Positions 1 to 9,678 of a stretch of 64,000 bases of DNA are shown here, in pieces (position 1 is the first letter of the stretch; every line of letters starts with the position of its first letter). The stretch lies in NCBI GenBank assembly GCA_947492585.1, contig CANLND010000007.1, positions 106,846 to 170,845 of the forward strand. Reading direction: 5' to 3'. The stretch is from an uncultured Paracoccaceae bacterium (GTDB lineage: Bacteria > Pseudomonadota > Alphaproteobacteria > Rhodobacterales > Rhodobacteraceae). The position numbers were made by a program, and so were the translations under genes. The notes beneath the pieces were generated by a model that saw only the letters and a list, made by a program, of their open reading frames with translations, was not told the origin of the DNA and searched no databases.

Positions 1-949
1 GCTGCACATCGTGTTTGCGCGCCAGCGCCCGCAGGGCAAACAAGCGCTCTTCACAGGCTTCCAGATCCAACGGGTTGAAATCAAGCGCGTCCAAAATTTG
101 CGCGACCCCGTCCTGTGCTTCGCCCAGTTCAATCATCGCCCGACTAAGAGCGGCCATAGGAGCATCCAGACCAATATCATCGGTCAGATCACGCACCCCA
201 TCCAGCCAACGCTGCGCGTCCGCCATTGAGGCTTCGGCTGACTCGGTGATCAACGAATGCGCCCGCACAATATCGCCCCGCACCCGTTCTGCGCCCTGCA
301 TCTGGCGGCGCTGGGTGTCCAGCATTTCGTCTTCGCCTTTTTCGGGCTTCAACTGGTTCAGTTCCGCAACGGCGTGCCGCAGAAATTCCTCTTCGGCGCG
401 CACCGCGTCCAGCGCGGCACGGGTGGCTTCAACGGTTTTCTGCGCTGTATGTGCAGCGTTCCAACAGCGGCGGACCTCAGCCAGCAGATCCGACGATTGG
501 GCAAACTCATCCAAAATGCTGCGGTGTCCACGCGGGTTTAGCAGACCCCGATCATCGTGTTGACCATGCAATTCAAGCAAAGTGGCGGACAAAGCGCGCA
601 GCACCTCTCCGGAACAGCGCCGATCATTGATCCATGCGGTTTTGCGCCCCTCCGCCGTGTTGATCCGGCGCAGCAGCAAAGTCTCACCGCCGGGCAAACC
701 CGCCTCGTCGAGGATGGCATGGGCAGGATGGTCTTCGGACAGATCAAATTCCGCGAGAACTTCGCCCTGCGCGGCCCCCTGGCGCACCAGTTCAGCACGG
801 CCCCGCCAGCCCAGAACAAACCCTAGGGAATCCAATAGGATAGATTTACCTGCGCCGGTCTCACCTGTCAGGACATTCAGGCCCGCCTGAAACGACAGTT
901 CCAGATGGTCGATGATCAGCATATCGCGGATTTCAAGCGTGCGCAGCAT
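1..949 (-). CDS. recN: DNA repair protein RecN (3' end missing)
   Basis: SMC-like ATPase that helps repair double-strand breaks. The gene runs off the left edge, so only the first ~316 residues are present. The start is the ATG at 949, reading MLRTLEIRDMLIIDHLEL, followed by the Walker A loop LTGETGAGKSILLDSL. Further on come RINTAEGRKTAWIND and LLELHGQHDDRGLLNP, both typical of the RecN N-terminal ATPase half, then the beginning of the coiled coil, rich in Glu, Arg and Ala. It lies 27 bases downstream of bamD on the same strand and is probably cotranscribed with it. The C-terminal half with Walker B is outside the window. Confidence 0.93.
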   Translation of the reverse strand, partial: MLRTLEIRDMLIIDHLELSFQAGLNVLTGETGAGKSILLDSLGFVLGWRGRAELVRQGAAQGEVLAEFDLSEDHPAHAILDEAGLPGGETLLLRRINTAEGRKTAWINDRRCSGEVLRALSATLLELHGQHDDRGLLNPRGHRSILDEFAQSSDLLAEVRRCWNAAHTAQKTVEATRAALDAVRAEEEFLRHAVAELNQLKPEKGEDEMLDTQRRQMQGAERVRGDIVRAHSLITESAEASMADAQRWLDGVRDLTDDIGLDAPMAALSRAMIELGEAQDGVAQILDALDFNPLDLEACEERLFALRALARKHDVQ

Positions 950-976
950 GGATCAATCCCACTGTATTTTGCGAAA

Positions 977-1828
977 TTACAGCCAGTCGCCTTTGATAGA
1001 CTGACGGTAAATTTGGCTAAGCCAATTGTTGCCTCGATCCCGAACCTTCAAACCTTTGGACGTCAGCAATTTGTAGCTGTCTTCGTACCAATCGGTCGAT
1101 TTGTAGTTGTGACCCAAGATCGCCGCCGCTGTCTGGGCCTCTTCGGTCAGCCCCAAAGACAGGTAAGCTTCAACCAGACGGTGCAGGGCTTCTGCGGTAT
1201 GGCTGGTGGTTTGGAAGTCTTCGACAACGACACGAAAGCGGTTGATCGACGAGGCAAAATGTCCGCCGCGCAGATAGTAGCGACCAATTTCCATTTCTTT
1301 GCTCGCCAGATGATCAAAGGCCAGATCAAATTTCAAAATGGCTGAATTTGCGAATTCACTGTCGGGGTAAACCTCGATCACGGTGCGCAAGGCTTGCAAC
1401 GCCTGAAAGGTCAGGCCCTGATCGCGACCCACTTCGTCGATCTGGTCGTAGTAACTAAGCGCAAGAAGATATTGCGCATACGCGGCATCTTCGTCAGCGG
1501 GATAAAAATCAATATACCGCTGCGCCGCGCCCCGGCTGTTTTCGTAGTCGCGGCCCGAATGATACGCAAAGGCCTGCATAATCAACGCTTGTTTGGCCAA
1601 GGAAGAGTAAGGGTACAGGCGTTCCAGTTCACCAAAGAAATACGCGGCGTCTTTGGTCCGGCTGCGTTCCAGTTCAAATTCACCACGCTCAAAAATCTGA
1701 GTCGGCGTAAACCCTTCAAGGTTTTGACTGCTGACAGTCGCGTCCCCGTCACTGCCACCGCAGCCAGCCAGAACGGCCACCAGACAAACGGATCCCAAAA
1801 CATTGGTCACGGTTCTGATGCCAAACAT
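977..1828 (-). CDS. bamD: Outer membrane assembly lipoprotein BamD
   Basis: Lipoprotein subunit of the BAM complex, which folds beta-barrel proteins into the outer membrane. The 283-residue product starts with a lipoprotein signal peptide; the lipobox VLAGC puts the lipidated Cys at residue 23. The rest is TPR-like helical repeats (FFGELERLYPYSSLAKQALI, RYIDFYPADEDAAYAQYLLA), the usual BamD architecture at the usual length. It is downstream of lpxC and upstream of recN, a common alphaproteobacterial order. The 230 bases between it and lpxC contain a terminator for lpxC, so bamD-recN is probably its own unit. Confidence 0.93.
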   Translation of the reverse strand: MFGIRTVTNVLGSVCLVAVLAGCGGSDGDATVSSQNLEGFTPTQIFERGEFELERSRTKDAAYFFGELERLYPYSSLAKQALIMQAFAYHSGRDYENSRGAAQRYIDFYPADEDAAYAQYLLALSYYDQIDEVGRDQGLTFQALQALRTVIEVYPDSEFANSAILKFDLAFDHLASKEMEIGRYYLRGGHFASSINRFRVVVEDFQTTSHTAEALHRLVEAYLSLGLTEEAQTAAAILGHNYKSTDWYEDSYKLLTSKGLKVRDRGNNWLSQIYRQSIKGDWL

Positions 1829-1925
1829 GGTCGCCTCACTTCATCGTCAATAACTTAAGGGTATGTAACCCGGATGTAGAACATCTGCCATCGTCAAATG
1901 GCCGAAAAAGTCTCATTGGACTTAC

Positions 1926-1976
1926 GCGTGCACACTTGGCCCTGAATGTGGTGCAGGGTCAAGTGCCCACACGTGC
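1926..1976. other. Imperfect stem-loop between lpxC and bamD
   Basis: The arms GTGCACACTTGGCCCTG (1928-1944) and CAGGGTCAAGTGCCCAC (1954-1970) pair with only three mismatches around a 9-base loop, and the flanks extend the pairing weakly. There is no T-run on either side, so it does not look like a standard terminator. It lies about 100 bases upstream of bamD and could be an operator or a structured leader. The function is unknown. Confidence 0.4.
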
Positions 1977-2009
1977 ATCCAGTGTAACAATGCCGGAACC
2001 CTGCGCATG

Positions 2010-2031
2010 AAAAGACCCGGTTCCCCGGGCC
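2010..2031 (-). terminator. Intrinsic terminator of lpxC
   Basis: Read on the minus strand, GGCCCGG, a GGAA loop and CCGGGTC are followed directly by TTTT. It begins 27 bases after the lpxC stop codon, the right place and orientation to end lpxC transcription before bamD. Confidence 0.75.
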
Positions 2032-2057
2032 AATCGAATTAATCTCAAAACAGTAAA

Positions 2058-2993
2058 TCAGGCGACGCGTTTTGTCGTCGCTGGGATTTCATCCCAAACC
2101 AGCCCTTGGCCCGGAAGACGGGCGATCATCACCGGATCGCAGCGCAGCTCTTCCAAGGCGCCGGGCGTGTCAAAAGCAGCCCGCAGCAATGTGTTGGTCA
2201 GCGAGTGGCCCGCACGGTTGCCAATATAATGGCCAAACAGCGCCCCCCCAGCCAAGGCAAGATCCCCCAATGCGTCCAGCATTTTATGACGCACCGGTTC
2301 GTCAGCGTGGCGCAGACCGCCACCGCTTTCGACCGTTTCACCGTCAAAAACCACCGCGTTTTGGCCTGGGGCCCCACCTAGCGCCAGACCTGCCTTGTGC
2401 ATGGCCTCTACGTCGGCACGGCTACAAAAGGTGCGGCTGTCGCACAGTTCTCGGGCAAACGCGCCATTGCGCATATCAAGCGTGCGGGTCTGACGGCCAA
2501 TTGCAGCCTCAGCAAAATCAATGTGAAATTCGATTTTCAGACGATCACAGGGCAGCAAAGTGGCACGGGCATTGCCCTGCTCCACCGTCACAGGTTTCAC
2601 CACCCGGTAGGCACGGACCGGCGAGGCCAGACGGCGAATGCCCTGACGCATAATACCGCGTACGAACTCGGCCGAGGATCCGTCCATGATTGGCACTTCG
2701 GGGCCATCAATTTCGACCAATGCGTTGTGCACACCACAGCCTGCCAAAGCTGCCATGATATGTTCAACCGTCGATACAGAAACATGCGCGCTGTTCACCA
2801 GGCGTGTGCACAGGGCTGTACGTTCAACCTGATGCCACAGTGCCGGAACACTTCGATTGCCCAGTGCAATATCAATCCGCTTAAAAACAATTCCGTGATC
2901 TTCGGGGGCCGGGCGCAGCGTCATACGTACTGCTTTTCCAGAATGGAGTCCGACGCCATCAAACGTCACGCATGCTTTAAGCGTATTCTGCAC
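2058..2993 (-). CDS. lpxC: UDP-3-O-acyl-N-acetylglucosamine deacetylase LpxC
   Basis: Zinc deacetylase that catalyses the committed step of lipid A synthesis in the cytoplasm. The 311-residue length fits the family. Visible signatures are the N-terminal FDGVGLHSGKAVRMTLRPAP, the zinc-ligand region STVEHIMAALAGCGVHNALV, EIDGPEVPIMDGSSAEFV, and the second half with RHKMLDALGDLAL carrying the second His and the Asp ligand, followed by GHYIGNRAGHSLTN with the catalytic His. It follows ftsZ at about 210 bases, after the ftsZ terminator, so it has its own promoter in that gap. Confidence 0.96.
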   Translation of the reverse strand: MQNTLKACVTFDGVGLHSGKAVRMTLRPAPEDHGIVFKRIDIALGNRSVPALWHQVERTALCTRLVNSAHVSVSTVEHIMAALAGCGVHNALVEIDGPEVPIMDGSSAEFVRGIMRQGIRRLASPVRAYRVVKPVTVEQGNARATLLPCDRLKIEFHIDFAEAAIGRQTRTLDMRNGAFARELCDSRTFCSRADVEAMHKAGLALGGAPGQNAVVFDGETVESGGGLRHADEPVRHKMLDALGDLALAGGALFGHYIGNRAGHSLTNTLLRAAFDTPGALEELRCDPVMIARLPGQGLVWDEIPATTKRVA

Positions 2994-3154
2994 GGGGTGG
3001 CCCTCACGGTTGCGACAGCCCAGTCTGGCCGCCTTGAGGATGACAATTACGCGCAGGTCCTCGCAGGCTCAACTCAATCTTTGCAACGGACTGTAACATG
3101 ACTGAAACAAACCAGCAAAACACCGCTCACGATAGATTATCGTACTGTTTTTAA

Positions 3155-3182
3155 ACAAAAAAGGCCACCCGAAGGTGGCCTC
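3155..3182 (-). terminator. Intrinsic terminator of ftsZ
   Basis: On the minus strand GGCCACC-TTCG-GGTGGCC is followed by TTTTTTG. It starts about 25 bases after the ftsZ stop codon. The UUCG-type tetraloop and U-run make this a textbook terminator that closes the ddl-ftsQ-ftsA-ftsZ block. Confidence 0.9.
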
Positions 3183-3205
3183 ATTATTAACGTAAAATCG
3201 TTGAA

Positions 3206-4891
3206 TTAGTTCGCTTGTCGGCGCAAGAATGCCGGAATTTCGATCCGTTCCTGCTCGGGGCTGCGCTGTTGTTGCGGCTGTGGAGCAGCGGCAGGTTGCT
3301 GCACCGGGGGCTGCTGACGGGCGACAGGCTGCTGTTGTTTTACAGCCGCGCCTTCTCCCTGTGCCCCGGTCATCCGATGGATCAAAGAGTTCAGACCAAA
3401 CCGACGTTGTTCACCGTTTTCCTCAGCAACCGGAGCGGCGGCCTGCGGGGCCGCAACCGGACGCTGCTGCGGGGACGCCGCCTGTGGAGCCGACTGCACG
3501 CGCGCGGCGGCGGCTTGCAAACGGTTCAACGCTTCTGCCGAAGGTGTTCCCGGTGCCGGGGCTTTGGGAGCGACAAAACCAGCGGGGGTTTCGGGCGCGG
3601 CCTCAGCCTGTGGTTGGAATTCTGGAACCGCAGGACGGTACGCGGGAGGAGGCAGACCGTCGTCGCCAACCTCTTCGATCTCTTCAAAGACTTCTTCGGC
3701 CTGCTCATGCGCGGCGGCTACGCGGTCCGCATCCATGCCTGCAAACAGTGAAGGCTCTTCGACGACGGGCGCTGGTGCGGGCTCCTGCGCCATAACGGGC
3801 GCTGGTTCAGGCGCTGGCGCTGCTGCGGGCGACAGGGTCAGGGGTTCGCGCGCAACTTCGGCCGTAACCGTTTTGGTCAACGGTGCAGACATAGGACGAC
3901 GCGGAACCGGTGGCTCTTTGACTTCGGTGGCATCGATACCCGTTGCCACAACAGACACGCGCATCTTGCCTTCCATCGCTGTATCCAATGTCGAACCAAC
4001 GATGATGTTGGCGTCTGGATCCACCTCTTCGCGGATGCGGTTGGCGGCTTCGTCCAGTTCAAACAAGGTCAGGTCGTGGCTGCCGGTGATGTTGATCAGA
4101 ACACCTTTGGCACCGCGCAACGAAATCTCATCCAACAGCGGGTTGGCAATTGCTTTTTCTGCGGCCTGCACGGCGCGGTCTTCACCGTCACCTTCGCCGG
4201 TGCCCATCATCGCCTTGCCCATTTCATCCATCACGGCGCGCACATCTGCAAAGTCGAGGTTGATCAACCCAGGACGCACCATCAGATCGGTGACACCTTT
4301 AACGCCCTGATACAGAACATCATCCGCCATTGAAAAGGCTTCGGTAAAGGTGGTTTTTTCGTTTGCGAGACGGAACAGGTTTTGGTTCGGAATGATGATC
4401 AGAGTGTCGACAACACGTTGCAGGGCATCAACACCATCTTCGGCCTGACGCATGCGTTTGCCGCCCTCAAACTGGAACGGTTTGGTGACAACGCCAACGG
4501 TCAAAACACCAAGTTCACGTGCGGCCTGCGCGATAATCGGAGCCGCACCCGTGCCGGTGCCGCCCCCCATACCGGCCGTGATAAAGCACATGTGCGCGCC
4601 TGCCAGATGGTCCACGATTTGCTCGATGCTTTCTTCGGCGGCAGCGGAGCCCACCTGAGGACGCGCCCCCGCGCCAAGACCTTCGGTCACTTTGACGCCC
4701 AGCTGTACCCGGCTTTCGGCAGCGCTTTGTTGCAGGGCCTGCGCGTCGGTGTTGGCGACGACAAATTCAACGCCTTCCAGCTCTTTTGCGATCATATTGT
4801 TGACCGCATTACCACCAGCACCGCCGACCCCAAAAACGGTGATCCGCGGCCGCAGCTCTTCTTGTCCGGGCATCGAAAGGTTCAAAGCCAT
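3206..4891 (-). CDS. ftsZ: Cell division protein FtsZ
   Basis: Tubulin-like GTPase that forms the Z ring. The start chosen is the ATG at 4891 ([15 protein letters not shown]), because the family begins there and the longer frame adds only a 12-residue non-conserved tail. GTP-binding GGGTGTG lies at residues 109-115, and the T7 loop region with [11 protein letters not shown] follows. The globular domain ends near residue 325. A linker of over 200 residues, rich in Pro, Ala and Gln, leads to the conserved C-terminal peptide EIPAFLRR, which binds FtsA. The total of 561 residues is long compared with E. coli (383), but long linkers are usual in alphaproteobacteria. It is followed by its own terminator. 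Confidence 0.97.
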   Translation of the reverse strand: MALNLSMPGQEELRPRITVFGVGGAGGNAVNNMIAKELEGVEFVVANTDAQALQQSAAESRVQLGVKVTEGLGAGARPQVGSAAAEESIEQIVDHLAGAHMCFITAGMGGGTGTGAAPIIAQAARELGVLTVGVVTKPFQFEGGKRMRQAEDGVDALQRVVDTLIIIPNQNLFRLANEKTTFTEAFSMADDVLYQGVKGVTDLMVRPGLINLDFADVRAVMDEMGKAMMGTGEGDGEDRAVQAAEKAIANPLLDEISLRGAKGVLINITGSHDLTLFELDEAANRIREEVDPDANIIVGSTLDTAMEGKMRVSVVATGIDATEVKEPPVPRRPMSAPLTKTVTAEVAREPLTLSPAAAPAPEPAPVMAQEPAPAPVVEEPSLFAGMDADRVAAAHEQAEEVFEEIEEVGDDGLPPPAYRPAVPEFQPQAEAAPETPAGFVAPKAPAPGTPSAEALNRLQAAAARVQSAPQAASPQQRPVAAPQAAAPVAEENGEQRRFGLNSLIHRMTGAQGEGAAVKQQQPVARQQPPVQQPAAAPQPQQQRSPEQERIEIPAFLRRQAN

Positions 4892-5233
4892 GCTTGTTTC
4901 CGCCTGTGTTGTTCCGCCCTCCCGCAAGGGCGTTGTCCTGTCCTAAATTAATCTAATATTACCGCGCAGCGAGAGTCGCGTCATCCTAAAAAGCGATAAG
5001 TACCACAAAATATGGCCCCGACAGGGCTAATATTCGCGGCATTTCGCCTAAAGAAGATAAATGTAGCGGTTATCAGGCGAGCGCACACAAGCAAACGGAA
5101 TCACACCCGGCGCACAACGCATAGGTGAATAAAGATCTGCTGGTCTGGGTGGCCCGCTCGACCGCCTCATTTCCGCATTCTGCGGTTATTAACGAAAATC
5201 TTAGCGACCCCTGCCCCGATTGTCACGTGGCAA
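4892..5233. other. ftsA-ftsZ intergenic region
   Basis: This 342-base gap has no ORF I would support. It is large for a dcw cluster and probably holds an ftsZ promoter: AT-rich stretches lie near 4944-4960 and around 5183-5202. I could not fix a -35/-10 pair with confidence. A short GC stem (GCCC-TGTC-GGGGC on the minus strand, about 5015-5027) is present but has no T-run. Confidence 0.4.
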
Positions 5234-6568
5234 TTACCAATTGTCCTTGAACCAGCGAACCGCGCGCCGAAATGATCCCGTGGCCTGCCGGTCGACGGGC
5301 ATTTCAAAGTCCCACCATTCATCCTGTGGATGGGCTGCCAGCAGGCACAGACCAACAGCGGATGCAAACCCCGGACCAGTGGCAGACTGCGGCAGGCCAT
5401 GCACGCGCAATGGCCGGCCCAGACGCACCTGACGGCCCAGAATGCGCGTGGCCAAACCGTCAAGCCCCATGATCTGGCTGGACCCTCCCGTCAGCACAAT
5501 CTGTTGGCTGGGCAAGCTGTCAAACCCGGCGGCATCCAGACGGGCCCGGACCTCTTCCAGAATTTCCTCGACGCGCGGGCGCATGATGCCGATCAGCTCG
5601 GCGCGGCTGACGCTGCGTTGGTCATGTTCCCAATCGCCAGTATCGCCGCCAATATCGATCATATCGCGATCATCGACGCCGGTGGCCTGAACCCCGCCGC
5701 AAAAGGTTTTGATCCGCTCCGCATTTGCGGTTGAAACGCCCAATCCCATCGAGATGTCACTGGTGATATGATCACCGCCCATGCGCACACTGTCCGCATA
5801 GATCATGTGTTTTTTTACAAAGATCGAAATCGACGTGGTCCCGCCACCCATATCAATACAGGCCGAACCCAGTTCCTGTTCATCTTCGACCAGGCCCGAA
5901 AACCCAGAGGCATAAGCAGAGGACGCAATACCTGCAAGTTCCAGATCACAGCGTTTGATACAATGGACCAGGTTCTGAACCGTGGCAGCATCCACCGTCA
6001 GCATATGCATGTCGACTTCAAGTGACTGGCCCAGCTGACCACGCGGATCGTTCAGGCCAGACCTGTTGTCCAACGCAAAATTGATCGGTTGCGCATGCAT
6101 CACTTCGCGGCCACTGCCATAATCGGGCACTTCACAGGCCGCCAGAACACGGGCCACCTCGTTTTCGGTGACCAGCTGCCCCTCCAGATCAACGCAGGCG
6201 TTCAGACCATATGAGCGCGGAGACGCACCTGAGAAACAGGCAATCACGTGATCAACACGCACCGCAGCCATCTTTTGCGCGCCCTGAACAGCCGTGCGAA
6301 TGGCGCTTTCGGTTTCTTGCATGGCGGTAATTTCGCCAAATTGCACCCCCCGCGAGCGGGTGGTTTTTGCCCCAATCACCCGAAACCCAGATTGCCCTGC
6401 CAACGCGCCGATCGAATTATCGTCACTGTGCACACTGGCACCATCAAAGCGCAGGATCAGACAGGCAATTTTTGAACTGCCCACGTCCAATACCGCAACA
6501 ACCCCGCGCTGCATCGCCTGACGCCGCATCTGCCGCATTGCGCGCTGAGACTGATAGAGATCCGTCAT
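5234..6568 (-). CDS. ftsA: Cell division protein FtsA
   Basis: Actin-family protein that tethers FtsZ to the membrane. The 444-residue product has the phosphate-1 motif VAVLDVGSSKIACLIL near residue 26, the SHS2/1C domain region (QETESAIRTAVQGAQKMAAV), phosphate-2 IDMGGGTTSISIFV near residue 240, and the adenosine motif IVLTGGSSQIMGLDGLA near residue 358. The C-terminal end GSFRRAVRWFKDNW is the amphipathic membrane-targeting helix. It begins one base after the ftsQ stop, so the two are translated from one message. Confidence 0.96.
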   Translation of the reverse strand: MTDLYQSQRAMRQMRRQAMQRGVVAVLDVGSSKIACLILRFDGASVHSDDNSIGALAGQSGFRVIGAKTTRSRGVQFGEITAMQETESAIRTAVQGAQKMAAVRVDHVIACFSGASPRSYGLNACVDLEGQLVTENEVARVLAACEVPDYGSGREVMHAQPINFALDNRSGLNDPRGQLGQSLEVDMHMLTVDAATVQNLVHCIKRCDLELAGIASSAYASGFSGLVEDEQELGSACIDMGGGTTSISIFVKKHMIYADSVRMGGDHITSDISMGLGVSTANAERIKTFCGGVQATGVDDRDMIDIGGDTGDWEHDQRSVSRAELIGIMRPRVEEILEEVRARLDAAGFDSLPSQQIVLTGGSSQIMGLDGLATRILGRQVRLGRPLRVHGLPQSATGPGFASAVGLCLLAAHPQDEWWDFEMPVDRQATGSFRRAVRWFKDNW

Positions 6569-6569
6569 A

Positions 6570-7463
6570 TTACTGCCCGCTTCCGTTCAACTCTTTAATC
6601 TTCCACCAATTTTCCACTGCGTCCTCCGACATACGCACGGTTGGCCGCGCGTTAAGACGCATGTCTACCACCGCCACGTCGCGCTCCAGAAGGTCCTGCA
6701 CTTCGCTCACTGCGATCACCCGCTCCAACGCCTGAACAGGGCGATCGCTGGGCAACAAAATACGCTGATCGCGGTCTAGAACAACATCCCAGCGTCGCTC
6801 TCCAATGCGCGCGAACCCGCGCAATCGGGGGCCAAGAGGGCGTGCCACCGCCACCAGCTGCAATGCTTCTGCGACGTGATCGTTGGCCCCTTCCCCCGCC
6901 AACAAAGGCAGGGTCGGCTTCAGGCTGCGCTGGCCCAATTCAGCGACATGCGCGCCGGTTTCATCCAAGAGCGCCAGACCAGCACTAGAGCGCCAAACCG
7001 CCGCCGGTGTGCGTTCAGTGACGTCCACCTGCAAAATGCCGCCGGGGCGAATGCGGACTTCGGCGGTTTTCACCGGATCCAATTCCATAATCCGGGCGCG
7101 CAGCTCCGGCAGATCAAGATCAAAAGAACTGATTGGAAAGTCGAGCGACACCACTTCGCGAATGTCTTCCCCGACCACCGGAACGGCCCCGTCGATGGCC
7201 ATCGCATTGACCATAAATTCAGGGCGCTGTTCAATCGAGTGGCGCAATTCCACATAGCGCTCCATCAGCATGTCGCGCCGTTCTTGTGACGACATATAGG
7301 TGCCGCCTGCCGCAAGAACCAGACAGACCGGCACGCCAAACCGCAGCCCCATGCGAATGCCCGGTGTCAACATCCAGCGCTGGATGCGATATTTCAAACG
7401 TGAGGGCGCCGGGTCCGATTTCCCGGTTTTGGCACGCTGCATGCGACCAATCAGCGCCCGCAT
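6570..7463 (-). CDS. ftsQ: Cell division protein FtsQ
   Basis: Bitopic inner membrane protein of the divisome that bridges early and late proteins. I chose the ATG at 7463 (MRALIGRMQRAKTGKS) because GGTGGAGGAC lies just upstream of it inside the end of ddl; an in-frame start at 7490 would add nine residues. A basic cytoplasmic tail is followed by one membrane helix (LRFGVPVCLVLAAGGTYM), a POTRA domain and the FtsQ beta domain with VDMRLNARPTVRM near the C-terminus. It overlaps the ddl stop by 13 bases, consistent with translational coupling. Confidence 0.93.
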   Translation of the reverse strand: MRALIGRMQRAKTGKSDPAPSRLKYRIQRWMLTPGIRMGLRFGVPVCLVLAAGGTYMSSQERRDMLMERYVELRHSIEQRPEFMVNAMAIDGAVPVVGEDIREVVSLDFPISSFDLDLPELRARIMELDPVKTAEVRIRPGGILQVDVTERTPAAVWRSSAGLALLDETGAHVAELGQRSLKPTLPLLAGEGANDHVAEALQLVAVARPLGPRLRGFARIGERRWDVVLDRDQRILLPSDRPVQALERVIAVSEVQDLLERDVAVVDMRLNARPTVRMSEDAVENWWKIKELNGSGQ

Positions 7464-8386
7464 GATGCGTCCTCCACCAACCAAGCGCACAGTGCACCAA
7501 AGCTATAGCCCGCGTGCAGCGCCTGTTCCGGTGCCAGCGAGGTTGGTGTCATACCCGGCTGTGTGTTGGTTTCCAGCAAGATCAACCCATCGGTGCCCTT
7601 GCTGTCATCCCAGCGAAAATCTGTGCGACTCAGGCCACGACAGCCTAATACATTATGCGCCTTTAGAGCGTAGTCCATGCAGAGATCAAAAATGTCCTGC
7701 GGCAAATCCGCCGGAAGCTCGTGCCGGGATCCGCCGGGGGTGTATTTGGCGTCATAATCGTACCAGCCGTCGGTCAGGATATCAGTCACCGTCAAAGCCC
7801 GATCGCCCATCACGGCGGTGGTCAGCTCACGACCGGCAACAAAGCTTTCGACCATGACCTGATCCGGCATCGCTGCATCCAGCTGCGGAGGGCCATTGGC
7901 ATTGTCGTGCACGATGTAGATGCCAACGCTGGACCCTTCGTTATTGGGTTTTACCACATAGGGCGGCGCCATGACGTGATCCTGAATGACGTCTGTTTTG
8001 GAAAACAGCCCGCTCGGAACCACCGGCAAGCCAGCGGCGTGGAACATGTCTTTGGAGCGCTGTTTGTCCATTGCCAGCGCAGACGACAGCACCCCAGAAT
8101 GCGTATACGGAATTTGCAGCCATTCCAGAATGCCCTGAACACAGCCATCTTCGCCCCAGCGACCATGCAGGGCATTGAACACAACATCAGGTTTGAGGCT
8201 TTGCAATTGCACCACAAGGTCTGGACCGGCGTCCAGTTCCACAACCTCGTAGCCTTCCCCGCGCAGTGCTGCGGCGCATTCGCGCCCGCTGGACAGGGAC
8301 ACGTCGCGCTCCGCGGACGGTCCACCCATCAATACCACGACTTTCGGGAGTGTTTTGCTCGATCCACCCACCTTTAAAAGCCTCAA
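7451..8386 (-). CDS. ddl: D-alanine--D-alanine ligase
   Basis: ATP-grasp enzyme that joins two D-Ala for addition by MurF. About 311 residues, normal for DdlB. Motifs are VLMGGPSAERDVSLSSG at the N-terminus, FNALHGRWGEDG, PYVVKPNNEGSSVGI (ATP-grasp), RTDFRWDD, and LLETNTQPGMTPTSLAPEQA with the metal ligands. The longest frame begins at a TTG at 8384-8386. An in-frame GTG at 8371 has a better-placed GAGG about nine bases upstream and may be the true start. It is upstream of ftsQ and overlaps it. A 12-codon mini-ORF and a hairpin lie just upstream. Confidence 0.95.
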   Translation of the reverse strand: MRLLKVGGSSKTLPKVVVLMGGPSAERDVSLSSGRECAAALRGEGYEVVELDAGPDLVVQLQSLKPDVVFNALHGRWGEDGCVQGILEWLQIPYTHSGVLSSALAMDKQRSKDMFHAAGLPVVPSGLFSKTDVIQDHVMAPPYVVKPNNEGSSVGIYIVHDNANGPPQLDAAMPDQVMVESFVAGRELTTAVMGDRALTVTDILTDGWYDYDAKYTPGGSRHELPADLPQDIFDLCMDYALKAHNVLGCRGLSRTDFRWDDSKGTDGLILLETNTQPGMTPTSLAPEQALHAGYSFGALCAWLVEDASCGR

Positions 8387-8411
8387 TCCTTACAGGGCTT
8401 TGCGCCCCTTG

Positions 8412-8458
8412 TTATCGACCCCAACCCGGTGTCGTTTTCAACGGAGGCATCTCCTCCG
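8412..8458 (-). promoter_or_regulatory. Leader hairpin and 12-codon mini-ORF before ddl
   Basis: On the minus strand CGGAGG-AGATG-CCTCCG (8458-8442) forms a perfect 6-bp stem that holds both a GGAGG and an ATG. The ATG at 8450 opens a 12-codon frame, MPPLKTTPGWGR, ending at TAA (8412-8414), about 25 bases before the ddl start. The spacing between GGAGG and ATG is only two bases, so translation would be weak. It could be a small leader that tunes ddl-ftsQ-ftsA-ftsZ expression, or chance. Confidence 0.3.
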
Positions 8459-8646
8459 CACTTAATCCATGAGGCGTCGGCCTCAGACTGACTCGCTCAT
8501 GGGGAGCGGGTTACCAATTGCTTTACGCCACCAAAAGTTAGCAGCAGATTAATTTTCCGTGACAAAAATTAACCAAGTCTTCATTTCAATCAAAGATTCT
8601 TTTGCAGCAGCCACACCTGAAATTTTGCGACTTCGTCTTGCTGGGC

Positions 8647-9588
8647 CTATGGTTTCTTTGGGTTTTCCCCCAAATCTTCACCTACCCGCATAATTTCCCA
8701 CTGTAGCGTAATACCCGAATTGTGGTAAACGGCTTTTCGGACATGTTCGCCAAGTCCCTCCAGATCTGCGGCAGTTGCGCCACCGGTATTGATCATAAAA
8801 TTTGAATGCATTTCGCTCATCTGTGCGCCGCCCTGCCGCGCGCCGCGCAGGCCCGCGTCATCGATGACTTTCCAGGCCTTTAGGTCATGCACATCATCCG
8901 CCCGCCCGGTTGACGAATACCCTGCGGGATTGCGAAAGGTTGACCCGGCGCTGCGGTCTTTGGTTGGCTGGGTCTGATCGCGTTTTTCAAGCTGCGTCTG
9001 CATGCGGGCATGCAGGGCCTCGGGCTCCCCCGGGGTGCCCTTCAAAACAGCCGAAACCAAAACGGCCCCCTCGGGTAGCTCGCTTTGGCGATATTCAAAT
9101 GCGAGATCTTCGGCTGTCACCTCGCGAATGGCCCCCTCTCGGGTGACAATGGTGGCGGATTGAAAGACATCCGCGATATAACTGCCATAGCAGCCAGCGT
9201 TCATCCGCACAGCGCCGCCGATGCTGCCGGGGATGGTGCGCAGGAACGTCAGGTCCACGCCGGCGTCAGCGGATTTTCGCGCAACATGGGCGTCCAACGC
9301 CGCAGCCCCCGCAGTGACCTGCAATCCAGACACTGAAATCTGATTAAATCCACGGCCCAGCCGGATCACAACCGCCCGAAGCCCCCCATCACGCACGATG
9401 AGATTCGATCCCACGCCCATCGGGAACACGGCCACATCAGACGGCAATGCAGCCAAAAACGCGGCCAGATCCTCGATATCAGCAGGCTGGTATAGGTAAT
9501 CCGCCGGTCCGCCGACCCGCAACCAGGTCAAATCCGCCAAATTGCGGTTTTTGGTCAGCTTGCCACGGAATTGTTCGACGTTGATCAT
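8647..9588 (-). CDS. murB: UDP-N-acetylenolpyruvoylglucosamine reductase MurB
   Basis: FAD enzyme that reduces UDP-GlcNAc-enolpyruvate to UDP-MurNAc. The 313 residues fit the shorter type of MurB. Motifs are [16 protein letters not shown], the FAD-binding [38 protein letters not shown], and [14 protein letters not shown] with the catalytic Ser, followed by [24 protein letters not shown] split over two segments and [16 protein letters not shown]. It is the last gene of the ftsW-murG-murC-DUF2484-murB run; a 260-base gap separates it from ddl. Confidence 0.96.
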   Translation of the reverse strand: MINVEQFRGKLTKNRNLADLTWLRVGGPADYLYQPADIEDLAAFLAALPSDVAVFPMGVGSNLIVRDGGLRAVVIRLGRGFNQISVSGLQVTAGAAALDAHVARKSADAGVDLTFLRTIPGSIGGAVRMNAGCYGSYIADVFQSATIVTREGAIREVTAEDLAFEYRQSELPEGAVLVSAVLKGTPGEPEALHARMQTQLEKRDQTQPTKDRSAGSTFRNPAGYSSTGRADDVHDLKAWKVIDDAGLRGARQGGAQMSEMHSNFMINTGGATAADLEGLGEHVRKAVYHNSGITLQWEIMRVGEDLGENPKKP

Positions 9589-9678
9589 AATAGCCCCAGT
9601 GCACAGGAATGGAGCCGGTTTATCGCGAAATCCTCTCGTGAAACAATGAGAAATTCAGCAACAGGCCGATGGGGGCGA

